A stretch of 64,000 nt of DNA from Trichomonas vaginalis G3 (GCF_026262505.1 NC_067203.1:11966001-12030000), one strand, 5' to 3'; counted from the first letter of the stretch, positions 40,791-50,174 are shown. Numbers and translations: made by a program. Notes: generated by a model from the letters alone, not told the origin.

Positions 40791-40810
40791 AAATAAAATT
40801 TTATTTTTAC
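40787..40810. terminator. Palindromic bidirectional 3' end, element B
   Basis: AAAAATAAAATTTTATTTTT is a perfect 20-bp palindrome between two convergent stop codons and includes TAAAAATAAA, compatible with the trichomonad UAAA-type poly(A) signal on both strands. The same palindrome lies at the equivalent place of the copy near 473-490. Confidence 0.5.
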
Positions 40811-40813
40811 ATG

Positions 40814-41260
40814 TCAAATTTCTTTTTTCTCTGGAACTGGTTCAGGTTCTTTCTTCTCTTCTTCTACTTTCTTTTCTTTCTTTTCTCTCTTCTTCTTTTC
40901 TGGTGGAGTTATGTCAAATTTCTCCGAACCATATTTATGTAAAAGTTCTTTGTCCTTTAATAGCTCATCTATTCTGTTTTCTATTTCATCTTCAAGAACA
41001 GCGCATGTGTCTTCTTTGCATTCTAAGAAGTTTTGTTGGACTTCATCTCTCCAATCGGCGTCATCTCTGTCAACAAGTCTGTCATTGACAAATTTTAAGA
41101 CTGCTCTTTGTAATGTTTTATGGTTCTTGTCATATTCCCAGAAACAGAACTTTAGAACAAATTCACCTTTCTTGTTTACACTATGTAAGATTTTATGGTC
41201 GACAGATGTTTTGCTGTCAAAAAGTTTGTCTCGAATATAGATAGCGAAATCGCTAGACAT
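40814..41260 (-). CDS. Charged hypothetical protein, element B
   Basis: 148 residues, intact, MSSDFAIYIRDKLF to a Lys/Glu/Pro tail ending PEKKEI. Contains FCFWEYDKNHKTL and a long acidic helix (CAVLEDEIENRIDELL). Nearly identical to 6-404. It faces the ATPase gene across 36 bp. Function unknown; the charged tail suggests a protein or DNA interaction role. Confidence 0.6.
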   Translation of the reverse strand: MSSDFAIYIRDKLFDSKTSVDHKILHSVNKKGEFVLKFCFWEYDKNHKTLQRAVLKFVNDRLVDRDDADWRDEVQQNFLECKEDTCAVLEDEIENRIDELLKDKELLHKYGSEKFDITPPEKKKREKKEKKVEEEKKEPEPVPEKKEI

Positions 41261-41732
41261 TTTCTAAAAGATAAAAATTTTAATTTTTCTAAAAATATGT
41301 TAGAAAAAAAGTTTGCTGACATTGACAAGAAATTTGAGAATGTTTTAAACAGAACAAGAGGAAGTTAGAAAATGCTCAGATAAAGCCTATACATGAAAAG
41401 TTCTTATTTGCTCAGAATGGTATAACAGGTCTAATTGCACCGCCTGGGTCGGGTAAGACTTTCACTTATCTTAAAATGGCTGCACAACAACAAAACTAGA
41501 TGAGAAGAACCCATTCTATGAGTTAGTTGTTATTTGTTCGACTTCTGGTCAATTTGACCAAACCGTCAATTCGTTCAAAGATATTATAAAGAAGTCTAAG
41601 TTAGTATGTATAAAGGATACTGAGTTGTTAGATTGGATAAAGAAGTACCAAAGAAGAGTTTTGAAGTATAATGCTATAAATGAGTATATAAATTCTAAGT
41701 TCAAAGACCCAAATGAGGAAATGCAGAGAATA

Positions 41733-43035
41733 TAGGGTGTCCAAAGGTGTGTTTAGCACAAACCTGAATACTGCGAATAGAAATAAACAAGTTACATATA
41801 TATAAAGTTTATTTAAATATAATCACCATTGGATTCAATCACGCGTTCGCAGCGATCGATCCAGGCTTGAAAGACACGCTTTAAATCATCATGAGAAAAT
41901 TGCTCAATTGCTCTCTTACAAAATTTTCAAGAATCATCTGGACTCGCGAATTCGCGTCCTTCAGCTCTCTTTTTTAGCGTGCCGAATAAATAAAAGTCAG
42001 AGGGTGCAATAATCAGGTGAATAAATTGGTTTTGGAACAACTTTGACATTGTTTTCCACCAAGTAATTCATTACCTTATGACTTTTGTGAACTCTTGAAT
42101 TATCAAAATGAATTGCAAACTTTTGTTTTTGTTGTTTGGATTTCTCAAACTCATCAGAATTGATAATTTGAGTAAGAACATTGTCAATTAGATACTGAGC
42201 ATTCATGTATTAGGTTTTTGAAAGAATATCAATTGCGATGATGCCATTCACAGCCCCAAAAAACCGACAACATCATCATTGGTGTGTCAATTTTTTTCTT
42301 CGGGAATGTTTGCGGATTTTCATCCTTCGGGATCCACATGATTTTGGCTTCTGTTGCATATTGAAACCAAGACTCGTCCCCTGTTACTAAAAAGCGAAAC
42401 TTCTTGGATTGATACGCACCCAAATATAGAGAGGAGCTCTTTCGAAGATTGGACTCTAGATTTTTTTTGAACTGAATTAAGGTTGTGCGGAACCCAACGT
42501 GTATACGCTAGTTTGTAGTTCAAATAATTGTGCAGATAATAACTGACTGTTGTACGTGGTATCTTTGTCATCTCCTCTATCCTTCTGAGTGATGCTCTTG
42601 GTCTTCATCTAGCGCTTGAAGAATTGTTTTGATTTTTCTTTGATCGCGGCGATTTTTTGTCAATTTTTATGATGGGCGCCTTTTTGTTCATGAAGTGATA
42701 CATCCTAATGATACGTTACAGTGGAATAGCTAGGAGCATCCATACGAAGCATTTTACCAATGTCTCGTAGATTTTTTTACAGTCTTTCATTTTTTTGCAA
42801 GAGCGAGGATGTTTTCTTTATGATTCATTAAAAAAATGAAAAAAATCCCGCCAAAATTTCCCGCGAAACCGCCTCTTGTCTCAAAATTCATTTTATATTC
42901 CGGCATGGCGCCAAAATACAACATACTCATCATATACATATATTCATATTTTTTATTATATATTTATAATCAGCATATATCTCCTTTAATAGTCTCATAT
43001 AGAGCGCTGTGCTAAACGCACCTTTGGACACCCTA
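41733..43035 (-). mobile_element. mariner element (Tvmar1-like), copy 1
   Basis: 1303 bp with terminal inverted repeats starting TAGGGTGTCCAAAGGTG and flanked by TA duplications at 41731-41732 and 43036-43037. The element is inserted in the element B ATPase gene in reverse orientation. It has the same length as the copy at 54226-55528 and is nearly identical to it, so both insertions are recent relative to the Maverick. Confidence 0.95.
41820..42828 (-). pseudogene. mariner transposase, copy 1 (several frameshifts)
   Basis: Cut-and-paste DDD-type transposase of Tc1/mariner. From MNHKENI at 42828 the frame shifts repeatedly. Readable blocks include the helix-turn-helix end KIPRTTVSYYLHNYL, the first catalytic Asp in LVTGDESWFQYAT, the second in AIHFDNSRVHKSH, and PIYSPDY where the family has SPDLAP. 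At the WG motif near 42243 it has one base more (GGGGCTGTGAATGG) than a continuous frame would need. Confidence 0.85.
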
Positions 43036-43492
43036 TATTAGAGAAGAAACACTTCAGAAACAAACAGAAAGAGATAGAATACATTTCGAAGAAATTGCAA
43101 TCTTACGATTGGAAGACTTACCCTCATAGATGTCTTCTTATCTTAGATGATTTCGCCTCTCATCCTTTGTTAAAGAACAGAGAACAAGATATGTGTCGAA
43201 TTCTTAAGAAGCTCAGACACTTTAACATCTCAGTTGTCATTTGTGTACAGACAGCAAAGAGTTTAAGTAAGGATGTTAAAAGAATACTTACTGACATTGT
43301 ACTTTTCCCGGATTGTCCGAAGACGATTTCATGGAACTTATGAAAGATCCATGGCAGGTAAGTTTGACAGACATGAACTATGGGAGAAGTACAAAGTCAT
43401 ACAAGACCCTCATACTTCTTTCAGAATTCATATCTACGCAAACAAAGTTCAAATTGTAAAAAGTCAAGCTTGAAAAATCTAAGTGTTTAGTC

Positions 43493-43672
43493 TTAGTAAG
43501 ATGGTAACTTCTTAAAGCATATGCCATTGCTGAGTTTTATGTACGTGAAGAGAAGTACAATGAATTCAATTACGAGTACAATTGCAATGACAACTAAGGC
43601 AACTATTTTTGTCTTTTGCCAGCAAGGGTACTTCTTCTCTTCCAATGGTTCGGCAGAACTATACTCACTCAT
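43493..43672 (-). CDS. Small single-span membrane protein, element B
   Basis: 59 residues from MSEYSSAEPLEEKKY. One strong membrane helix (KIVALVVIAIVLVIEFIVLL) with a short N-terminal and a basic C-terminal end, type unknown. It is divergent from the gene at 43717. Similar single-span miniproteins occur at 56405-56536. Possible roles include holin-like or envelope function; nothing proves either. Confidence 0.5.
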   Translation of the reverse strand: MSEYSSAEPLEEKKYPCWQKTKIVALVVIAIVLVIEFIVLLFTYIKLSNGICFKKLPSY

Positions 43673-43716
43673 GAGAAATGCCAAAACGGTTTAATAGAAA
43701 AAGTGTCATTTTTTTC

Positions 43717-43905
43717 ATGTCCGAAGACTCGAAGGTGCAACACTTCCAAAATACCGACGAACTCAGAAGAGCAGCATGGCAGTATGTTCTTGACAACTTC
43801 TTTGAGTTCTCCAGGTACACCTTGGAAAATGCTGAAGAACTCCGACACAGAGAATTTGGAGAAATTGCGCTCCAATACTACCTTGACAAACAAAGGGTAA
43901 ATTAA
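43717..43905 (+). CDS. Small helical protein, element B
   Basis: 62 residues from MSEDSKVQHFQNTDELRR. Start chosen because AAAAAGTGTCATTTTTTTC lies directly before the ATG, the motif shared with other starts of this block; an upstream Met at 43678 would overlap the opposing gene. Helical, aromatic-rich (WQYVLDNFFEFSRYTLENAE). Not recognised. Confidence 0.5.
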   Translation: MSEDSKVQHFQNTDELRRAAWQYVLDNFFEFSRYTLENAEELRHREFGEIALQYYLDKQRVN

Positions 43906-43938
43906 GACTAAAACTTAACGTTTAAAAAGTGACATTTT

Positions 43939-44139
43939 ATGAGCTCCGAGTCACCGAGAAAACTTGGTCAGATGTTAGCAGCTTACTTCCCTGAGGAGGA
44001 TGGAAGCGTTACATACGTAAGGTTCAAAAACAACGAACCTGGAATTGCGTATCAAATTCGCAATTACATGACCATGGAAGAGTACGAAAGGTTTCTACAA
44101 GAGAAACCAGCTCTAAACAACTCAGAAAAGAAGGAGTAA
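43939..44139 (+). CDS. Small protein, element B
   Basis: 66 residues, MSSESPRKLGQMLAAYFPEE then SVTYVRFKNNEPGIAYQIRN and an acidic helix ending NNSEKKE. Preceded by AAAAAGTGACATTTT directly before the ATG. Composition is GC-richer than element A. Function unknown. Confidence 0.5.
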   Translation: MSSESPRKLGQMLAAYFPEEDGSVTYVRFKNNEPGIAYQIRNYMTMEEYERFLQEKPALNNSEKKE

Positions 44140-44170
44140 AAAGTTTAATTCGTAATTGTTTATTTTTTTT

Positions 44171-44758
44171 TTACTTGTATGGGTAAGCTGCAAGTATGAA
44201 GTCGACTATCTCAGTCTTTGTCTTGACCAGTTGGACTGCTCTTGTAAGCACGTCTGTTTTGCGGTCTCCAGCTGGTGTTTGACCTTCGTAATTGCGCATG
44301 TTCTTGAGAGCTCCAGCTGTAAATGGCTGTAAGATGAAGAGTCTCTCAGACTGCTTGAGGTAGTCGTCACGGTCACGAACCGAATCTGTGGTACGAGTCG
44401 AATTGGTCGACCTTAGGGAAGAGACTGAAAGCCTGTCATCTTCCATCGGGGCTGTGGCATAATCTTTGCGTAAACGGTTCAGACCTTCTTCGAACTCTTG
44501 GGCTCTCTTCGATTGGGATTGAGATTGGAATTGCTGGGGTGGAGCTTGCTGGAACAACCAAGGGTTGGGGAAGTAAGGCATAGGTTGAGGAGGGTAGTTC
44601 GGGAAGCCTTGTGGTGGGTAGTAACCTTGAGGTGGAAATTGGTAGTAATTTGGTGGAGGTACTTGCTGGAACTGAGGTTGCTGAGGAGACTGTTGTGGTT
44701 CTGCAGCTTTCGGTTCTTCTGGCTTTGGAAGGCATTCAGGAAGAGGAACGTCAGTCAT
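44171..44758 (-). CDS. Pro/Gln/Tyr-rich protein, element B
   Basis: 195 residues from MTDVPLPECLPKPEEPK. The first half is a low-complexity Pro-Gln-Tyr-Phe region (NYYQFPPQGYYPPQGFPNYP); the second half is charged and helical (RAQEFEEGLNRLRKDYATAP; TRAVQLVKTKTEIVDFILAA). Such proteins often form flexible tethers or condensates. The frame continues upstream into the palindromic array to 45022 by chance. Start at 44758 favoured because translation of the array itself gives repetitive nonsense. Confidence 0.5.
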   Translation of the reverse strand: MTDVPLPECLPKPEEPKAAEPQQSPQQPQFQQVPPPNYYQFPPQGYYPPQGFPNYPPQPMPYFPNPWLFQQAPPQQFQSQSQSKRAQEFEEGLNRLRKDYATAPMEDDRLSVSSLRSTNSTRTTDSVRDRDDYLKQSERLFILQPFTAGALKNMRNYEGQTPAGDRKTDVLTRAVQLVKTKTEIVDFILAAYPYK

Positions 44759-44769
44759 CCGTTTGTGTC

Positions 44770-44982
44770 CTGTCGGAAGGAAAAATTTTTCCTGTCGGAA
44801 GGAAAAACTTTTTCTGTCGGAAGGAAAATTTTTTCTAAAGTTCGACCAAAAAGTTCTCAATTTTCGAAAATTTGAATGGTTTACGGACGGACAACTGGAA
44901 GAGTTCTTCCTGTCGTCGGGAAAAATTTTTCCCTTTGTCCGGAAAATTTTTTCCAGTTGTCGGGAAAATATTTTCCTGTCGG
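44770..44982. repeat. Array of palindromic GGAAAAATTTTTCC repeats between divergent genes
   Basis: Three tandem 22-bp units starting CTGTCGGAAGGAAAAA fill about 44770-44835. A second group of three related palindromes (GGGAAAAATTTTTCCC, GGAAAATTTTTTCC, GGGAAAATATTTTCC) fills about 44917-44976. A unique 80-bp stretch separates the groups. The array lies exactly between the start codons at 44758 (minus) and 44983 (plus), so it is a candidate operator or origin. Confidence 0.65.
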
Positions 44983-45357
44983 ATGGAAGGACTCGGAATG
45001 CCAGAAGGATTTGACGAGGCAATTTACCTCATTGAACTTAACGACTGCGTAAAAGACTACTTGCGCAAGGTAATGAAGCCCAAGGTCAAGTTCACCACTA
45101 TTTCTGGAAGGTCTACACTTCAGCTCGAGACTTCGACTGGAATTCCAATTCAAATACCAGACGGGACAGCCTACGATGGCATAAAGGACGCCAAAAGAGA
45201 AGCTCTTGTTAAGTTCCTAAACAAACGTCCTTGGATAAAAATACCAAACAAGAGAGAACCCCTACCCATAATGAAATTGGCAATTCAGTCTCTCCTTCAC
45301 TTCTCGGGTCAGCCGTTCTACATAACCTGTGAAGGCGACATTCAGCCAGTTCAGTAA
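44983..45357 (+). CDS. Hypothetical protein, element B
   Basis: 124 residues from MEGLGMPEGFDEAIYLIELN, or 119 from the next Met at 44998. Alpha/beta mix; the centre LETSTGIPIQIPDGTAYDGI and the end HFSGQPFYITCEGD suggest a small globular domain. The start lies immediately after the palindromic array. Function unknown. Confidence 0.5.
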   Translation: MEGLGMPEGFDEAIYLIELNDCVKDYLRKVMKPKVKFTTISGRSTLQLETSTGIPIQIPDGTAYDGIKDAKREALVKFLNKRPWIKIPNKREPLPIMKLAIQSLLHFSGQPFYITCEGDIQPVQ

Positions 45358-45480
45358 ACATCTCATTTTAACTTCACTTTTTTTATGTTTTTACTCATGT
45401 GAAGAAGAAGCCTTCTGGTAAGTTTCTTATAGCCATATACATGGCACGCTTTGAGTAAAAACATTTTTTTCATTTTTTGA

Positions 45481-46065
45481 ATGAAGCAAGTTAAATTCGT
45501 CCCACACCAATCTCAATGGACCGATGAAGAGTTTCAAGCCATGGTTGAAGGCGTTGAGAACGACATAGACGGCGAACTTGAAGGAGCTCAAACCACAATT
45601 GCAACCAAAATTGCACAAGTCAAAGAAGAGATAGCTCCACTTAAAGCTACCAAAGCTACTCTTGACCTCATGGATACTTACCGTTTAGATGTCAAGAGAG
45701 GAATAAGACAATTAAAATTAAAACTCTTAAATTACGAAGCTATACTCCAGAAGTTAGCAGAGATGAGAAGACTTTACCAGAGCTACTTACATGTAAGGGA
45801 CTTACCTTCAAGCAGTCCGACCAAAGATGAATTTTCTGACATTGTCCCAATTTTGTCCGAAAGTCAGCTCAGATGTTTTGAACTGCTCCCAACATATCCA
45901 GAATATGAACGTTTGCCTGAACTCTTCCGCAATCTCAAAAAACGTTTTTTGGTTCTCATGTTCGAAACTTTTATCGGAAGAGACAACAAACGTTCAGAAG
46001 AAGAGCAAGATATTATTTTAAACTTGTTGTATGATTTAACTGTCATAACCAGCTTTTTGAAGTAA
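45481..46065 (+). CDS. Coiled-coil protein, element B
   Basis: 194 residues, intact, MKQVKFVPHQSQWTDEEF. Long helix with heptads (ATKIAQVKEEIAPLKATKAT; KLLNYEAILQKLAEMRRLYQ), then a second helical domain (RLPELFRNLKKRFLVLMFET). Preceded by TTCATTTTTTGAATG, a likely initiator directly before the start. Could be a scaffold or structural rod. Not recognised. Confidence 0.5.
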   Translation: MKQVKFVPHQSQWTDEEFQAMVEGVENDIDGELEGAQTTIATKIAQVKEEIAPLKATKATLDLMDTYRLDVKRGIRQLKLKLLNYEAILQKLAEMRRLYQSYLHVRDLPSSSPTKDEFSDIVPILSESQLRCFELLPTYPEYERLPELFRNLKKRFLVLMFETFIGRDNKRSEEEQDIILNLLYDLTVITSFLK

Positions 46066-46097
46066 AACCGTCATTCTCAAACCACTTCATTTTTTCG

Positions 46098-46781
46098 ATG
46101 TCCGAACAAGCACCGAAGCCGAACACAATAGCAGATGTCCTTTCAAGGTTGCCAGACAAGCGCCCAGTTCAAATTCAAATTGCCCAATTGAAAGCTCATC
46201 TGACAAACACCATTAAGACTCTCCAAAGTAGTCTTATGACAGAGATGACCAATCTCAAAGCCGATGTCCTCATGAACCAAGCTTCCAATGAGAAATGCCT
46301 GAACGATTTCGCGGAAACCTTGCGCAATTACGAGAGAGAGAACCGAGACCTTGCCAGACTCATCTACCGTTTCTTCGAAGAGATAGACGCCATCTGGAAG
46401 GTACTCGGAAAGGACAGAACATGCAACACCGTACTTCGTGAGTACCAAATTGAAGAAGGAATTGTCGAGGAAGAAGAGGAAGAAGAGAAACACGAAGAAG
46501 TTCCTGAAGCCGCTACATGGGCAACCCTTGTTGCCGATGACGGTTACGAAATTTCCCAACCCTACCCATACCAAATCCGCAACAAGGAGACAGGCAAGGT
46601 TCTTACCCCAGTCCTCAACAACTTGGGACACTTGAACCTTAACCTTCGGAATCGCGGTTCAATCTCCATGGGCAAGCTTGTCGCAATTCAATGGGTTCCA
46701 AACCCAGGCAAGAAGACGAAGGTCAGACACATTGACGGTGACAAGCTCAACAACCGTAAGGAGAACCTCGAGTGGTTCTAA
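46098..46781 (+). CDS. Coiled coil fused to an HNH-like C-terminal domain, element B
   Basis: 227 residues. Helical N-terminus (KAHLTNTIKTLQSSLMTEMT), then an acidic linker (EGIVEEEEEEEKHEEVPEAA), then YEISQPYPYQIRNKETGKVL, a small beta domain and KTKVRHIDGDKLNNRKENLE ending WF. The last block is the hallmark of HNH homing-type nucleases (NHIDGNKxNNxxENLEW), with the catalytic His kept. The domain is short and lacks the usual YRVHR-type His before it in clear form, so nuclease activity is uncertain. TTCATTTTTTCGATG at the start is again an initiator-like leader. Confidence 0.65.
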   Translation: MSEQAPKPNTIADVLSRLPDKRPVQIQIAQLKAHLTNTIKTLQSSLMTEMTNLKADVLMNQASNEKCLNDFAETLRNYERENRDLARLIYRFFEEIDAIWKVLGKDRTCNTVLREYQIEEGIVEEEEEEEKHEEVPEAATWATLVADDGYEISQPYPYQIRNKETGKVLTPVLNNLGHLNLNLRNRGSISMGKLVAIQWVPNPGKKTKVRHIDGDKLNNRKENLEWF

Positions 46782-46829
46782 GAGTAAAAAAATTTATTTT
46801 AGGGGGAAACCCCAAGTAAATTTAAGTTT

Positions 46830-47093
46830 TTAGTTGGATAAGTAGGCACAATTAATGGTAATTTGGAAAATTAGCTCCCGACCTTTGAATTGGGCGTTTT
46901 CGTTATCCCAGTTGCGTAGGAGGTCGTCCCAGAGGAGTTGGTAGAATTGCCAATTCAAGGACGATTTGTCCTCCCAGGCATTGAGGATGTACTGCTCGTA
47001 GAGTCTCATGACCTCTGCCTTGCACCAGACACCCTCTCCCTTGGAATGTAAGGCTTCTTCGAAGTGCTCGAATGCGATTGGCTGCTTGACCAT
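46830..47093 (-). CDS. Small acidic helical protein, element B
   Basis: 87 residues from MVKQPIAFEHFEEALHSKGE, rich in Trp and aromatic residues (SSLNWQFYQLLWDDLLRNWD). Start at 47093 is the first ATG; the AAAAAGTGTCATTTCGG leader stands before it. Divergent from 47124 with 30 bp between starts. Function unknown. Confidence 0.45.
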   Translation of the reverse strand: MVKQPIAFEHFEEALHSKGEGVWCKAEVMRLYEQYILNAWEDKSSLNWQFYQLLWDDLLRNWDNENAQFKGRELIFQITINCAYLSN

Positions 47094-47123
47094 CCGAAAT
47101 GACACTTTTTGTCCGTTTGGTCA

Positions 47124-47375
47124 ATGTTCGTGTCTCGTGCCATAGTCGACGAAAATACAGACAAACGGGTTATATATGAGTTTGAGACCAAGAATGGTGT
47201 AACTCGACCTGTCCGATTCAAAGACTCCGAGGGCGACCATGAAATTAAACGGAAATTAGCTAGGAAGGAATATAAAATGGACTGGTTGCCACCACCTCCA
47301 CCACCACCTCCACCACCTTTACCTGTTCCTCAAGTAAATAAGCCTTTCCCGTTCCCAAGAATTCCCACATTTTAA
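47124..47375 (+). CDS. Small protein with polyproline run, element B
   Basis: 83 residues from MFVSRAIVDENTDKRVIYEF. A beta-rich first half and a charged helix lead into ten consecutive Pro residues, followed by PLPVPQVNKPFPFPRIPTF. Polyproline stretches bind SH3/WW/profilin-type partners in eukaryotes. Role unknown. Confidence 0.45.
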   Translation: MFVSRAIVDENTDKRVIYEFETKNGVTRPVRFKDSEGDHEIKRKLARKEYKMDWLPPPPPPPPPPLPVPQVNKPFPFPRIPTF

Positions 47376-47398
47376 TTCAAATTCGAATAAAAACGTTT

Positions 47399-49492
47399 TT
47401 ACTTCATGCAATGTTTTATTTCTGTGCCGTCTTCAAGTATGCCCCAGTACTTACGCTTGGAGAGGACATGAACTTCGGAAAATACCTTATCTAGCTTAAA
47501 ACAGCCCATCTTTTCACCGACCATACCCATTTCGATGAGTTTGTTATAGCCTTCTTCGTTCGTCATGAGTGCGTCAATGTTCTCATAGTAAACCTTCACT
47601 TTGGATTTGACTTCGGAGAAGAATTTGTTGTAGTTGTCAAGGACTGCCTTTGCGAACTGAGGGTAAGACCAATGTTCGACAATAGGTTTTAATGTGGTTA
47701 CTAAGCCACTTTGACCTTGAGTGAATTCGTACTTCAAAACAAAAGGAGAAAACCTTTCAACAAAGTTGTTGACCTTCTCATAATGTTTACTCTTCATCTC
47801 TTGAGGTTTCTTAATGGAATATCCCCATGTCGAATTCATAAGCAATTTGAGTGTCGTTGCAAGTTTGGGGTTTGAAGCTTTCCTAATATCATACAGTTGT
47901 TGTATGACTTTTCCAACTGTATAGTTCCTTCCCGGGAACTCACCATCTTCGTTTGGAATTCCAGTCGGAATATATTGGACAAACCTCATGTATGCAGCGT
48001 TAAGGTCGACATAGTATATCTTTTCATCTGAGTCGAACTTGTCGCAACCAATTGGTCCAGTTTGTGGAAATTCAAGTGAGTCTCTTATCTTCTGAGAAAC
48101 TTCTCCTGTTATCTCATAAACATCGTCGAAGCAACCTGTTTCATATAAAACCTTCTGACCTAACTCAGATGCTCTCCAATACAATTTGACGTCAATTGGA
48201 TGTCTCAATGGAAGTTTGTTTATAGCATCTTGAAGTTCTTGCAACCTCATGGAAGTTCTTCTGGTTCAGGTTGGTATCCGAACATACCAACCCTTGTGGA
48301 ATTGTGTACTTCTTTTGTACTAGAACTTTGTCTGGAACAACTTTTGGTCTTGCTAACAATGAAAAGTTTGTTTCGTCTTTTGGTACAAAAGTTTCTGTCA
48401 GCTTGTCATCTGGAATTGGTTCCAACAAACCTTTCTCGAAAAGAATGTTTACAGCTCTGACAATGTTGCACTTACTTTTACCAAAGAATGGGTTTGTAAG
48501 ACTTTCGTTCAACATGAAGTGGTTGTGGACAATTACAATCTTCAACCATGGTAAGTCTTTGTCAACAACATAGTCGTCATGTGAAGAACCTTTAGCTGTA
48601 GGTATGTTGACTCGGATATTGACATTTGCCAACGGTGCAATTTTTGCCAATTGACCTCTGAGAATGTACCTTGTCTTCACACATGACTCAAGATACTTCA
48701 TCTTCTCATCTGTAACAAGACCAGAGTTCCTGAGACATGTAAGAATGCAAGGTTCATTGACAATTGTTTCAATTGAATTGTAAATTCCATACCTTGTCAA
48801 GTCAATGTCAGACTTATTTATGAATGGGAAGTATCCAGCATGTTGTCTGACTGCTTGAGGGTTAGGTTGGTACCATTCGAACTTGACACTTGCAATTCCT
48901 TCAATTGCATTCAAAATGTCTGAGTCGGAGTCAACCATTTGTTCTCTCTTTGTAGTCTTGAAAGCGTCAAGAAGTTTTGCGGCTGTTTGTTCATTGCCAT
49001 GTGCATAGTAAATGTGACCATCCAAATCTGTTATGGTCAATCTGAGATTGTGTCCTTTCTTATTTCCGTCTTGAATTGCAGCAAGTACACCCATGAAGCC
49101 TTCTTTGTTCTTTCTTCGTCAAAGTTTACTGTAAAGGTTCGACCAGATGTAATTTGACTTCTAACTTCACGATACTTTTCATATGCATATCTTGTTCTTT
49201 CCATGGGAGCATGTGCGTCTTCACCTTTTCCTTTTTTCCTTCTCAAAGGATGCAATTGTTCGTCATGTTTCCAGTAGAATCTGGCAAAGCCGTCGTGTCC
49301 TTCAACTTGAGGTTCACTAACATCGAAAGGCATGTCCATAAGACGTTCTTCTTCTAACCTCTCTAGTCTGTTTGGATAATTTGCACGTGCTGTTTCCAAA
49401 TCCATTTCGTAGCGAAGACCAGACAATTTGTCATAGACTTTTATGGGTCTTCCCTTCCTATATTTTAAAATTCTTCGAAACTCTCCAACCAT
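47399..49492 (-). pseudogene. Protein-primed family B DNA polymerase, element B (frameshifted)
   Basis: Replicates the element. About 700 residues over three frames, with shifts near 49060 and 48220. Motif A is YYVDLNAAYMRF, motif B is LLMNSTWGYSIKKP (NSxYG type), and motif C reads VYYENIDALM. In motif C the first Asp of the usual YxDTDS is Asn. No 3'-5' exonuclease motifs are visible in the N-terminal part, which is short for a polinton polymerase, so the gene is truncated or the domain very diverged. A further frame upstream (MDRKSARIKAELQRYG, about 49500-49535) may be the true N-terminus. Confidence 0.75.
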
Positions 49493-49580
49493 ATCTTTGT
49501 AACTCTGCTTTTATTCTAGCAGACTTTCTGTCCATTCTATATGGGGCATTTTATAAAAATAAAAAAAATGTTTTTTTTCT

Positions 49581-49804
49581 TTACTTTACATAACCGCCTG
49601 CTGCCATAAGTCTTTGACGCCAACCCATACCAGCTAATGAAGGTTGACTTGGTTTAGTTTGGAAACTAAACTTTGGTTTTGGTTTATCTTCAGTTTTTGG
49701 TTTTTCTTCTTCTATCGGTTTTTCGTCACTTTTCGGTTCCTCTGACTTTACTTCACTTGCAGAACAGTTGTGTCGTCAACATCTTCATAAATATCATATG
49801 CCAT
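49581..49804 (-). pseudogene. Small Lys/Pro-rich protein, element B (frameshifted)
   Basis: Starts MAYDIYEDVDD at 49804, overlapping the stop of the gene before it. A slip near 49760 leads to SASEVKSEEPKSDEKPIEEE, a Lys-Pro-Glu tail region, and the end LAGMGWRQRLMAAGGYVK. About 74 residues. The C-terminal amphipathic patch may anchor to a partner or membrane. Function unknown. Confidence 0.4.
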
Positions 49805-50160
49805 TTGTTTTTGTTTTCCTTTCAACTTTTTGTGTTTGTGTAAAGTTTAGAAATTTCGACTCTAAGTCAATGAGATGTTCTATAATGAACTGTTGGTCAG
49901 TGAAGTAAACTTTTCCATCTGTTGTCTCGAAAGCTCCTTCAGACTTCAATATTTTATTTGTGAGAGTCTGTTTCTTTTTTGAGATACTAGCCGTTCCATT
50001 TCTATGAAAAGTGACTTTATAGTTAGGGTTTGTATTTCCAGACCTGGCACTTTCTATTATTGAATTTTTCTCTTCATCTGTAAGTTCTTTGACAGGTTTT
50101 GACAATGGTCTGAACTTTTTGTTTGTGGTGTCAAATCTACCGTTTCAACTTCTTCGTCAT
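49794..50160 (-). pseudogene. Hypothetical protein, element B (frameshifted N-terminus)
   Basis: The main frame, from about 50105, reads LSKPVKELTDEEKNSIIESA through YKVTFHRNGTASISKKKQTL to QTQKVERKTKTNGI. A missing A in ACAAAAAGTTC near 50115 joins it to an acidic stretch, DDEEVETVDLTPQTK, whose start near 50160 is unclear. About 120 residues. Not recognised. Confidence 0.4.
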
Positions 50161-50174
50161 CTCAGTAAAAAATT

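Larger units (their letters stand above)
41297..43473 (+). pseudogene. Polinton packaging ATPase, element B, interrupted by a mariner
   Basis: Starts MLEKKFADIDKKFEN. Frameshifts or stops near 41365 and 41495 break the N-terminal half, which holds Walker A APPGSGKTFTYL. The mariner at 41733-43035 is inserted at a TA after EEMQRI. The frame then resumes to CLLILDDFASHPLL (Walker B) and VICVQTAKSL, with one more shift near 43312 before the end at 43473. It is homologous to, but clearly diverged from, the ATPase at 36564-37451. Confidence 0.75.

Noticed and set aside
44498-45022. Long frames across the palindromic array and opposite the Pro/Gln-rich gene
   Set aside because: They translate the GGAAAAATTTTTCC repeats into repetitive nonsense, or mirror the Pro/Gln codons; no leader fits.
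46143-46631. 162-codon minus-strand frame opposite the HNH-like gene
   Set aside because: Antisense shadow; the plus strand has an HNH signature and a proper leader.
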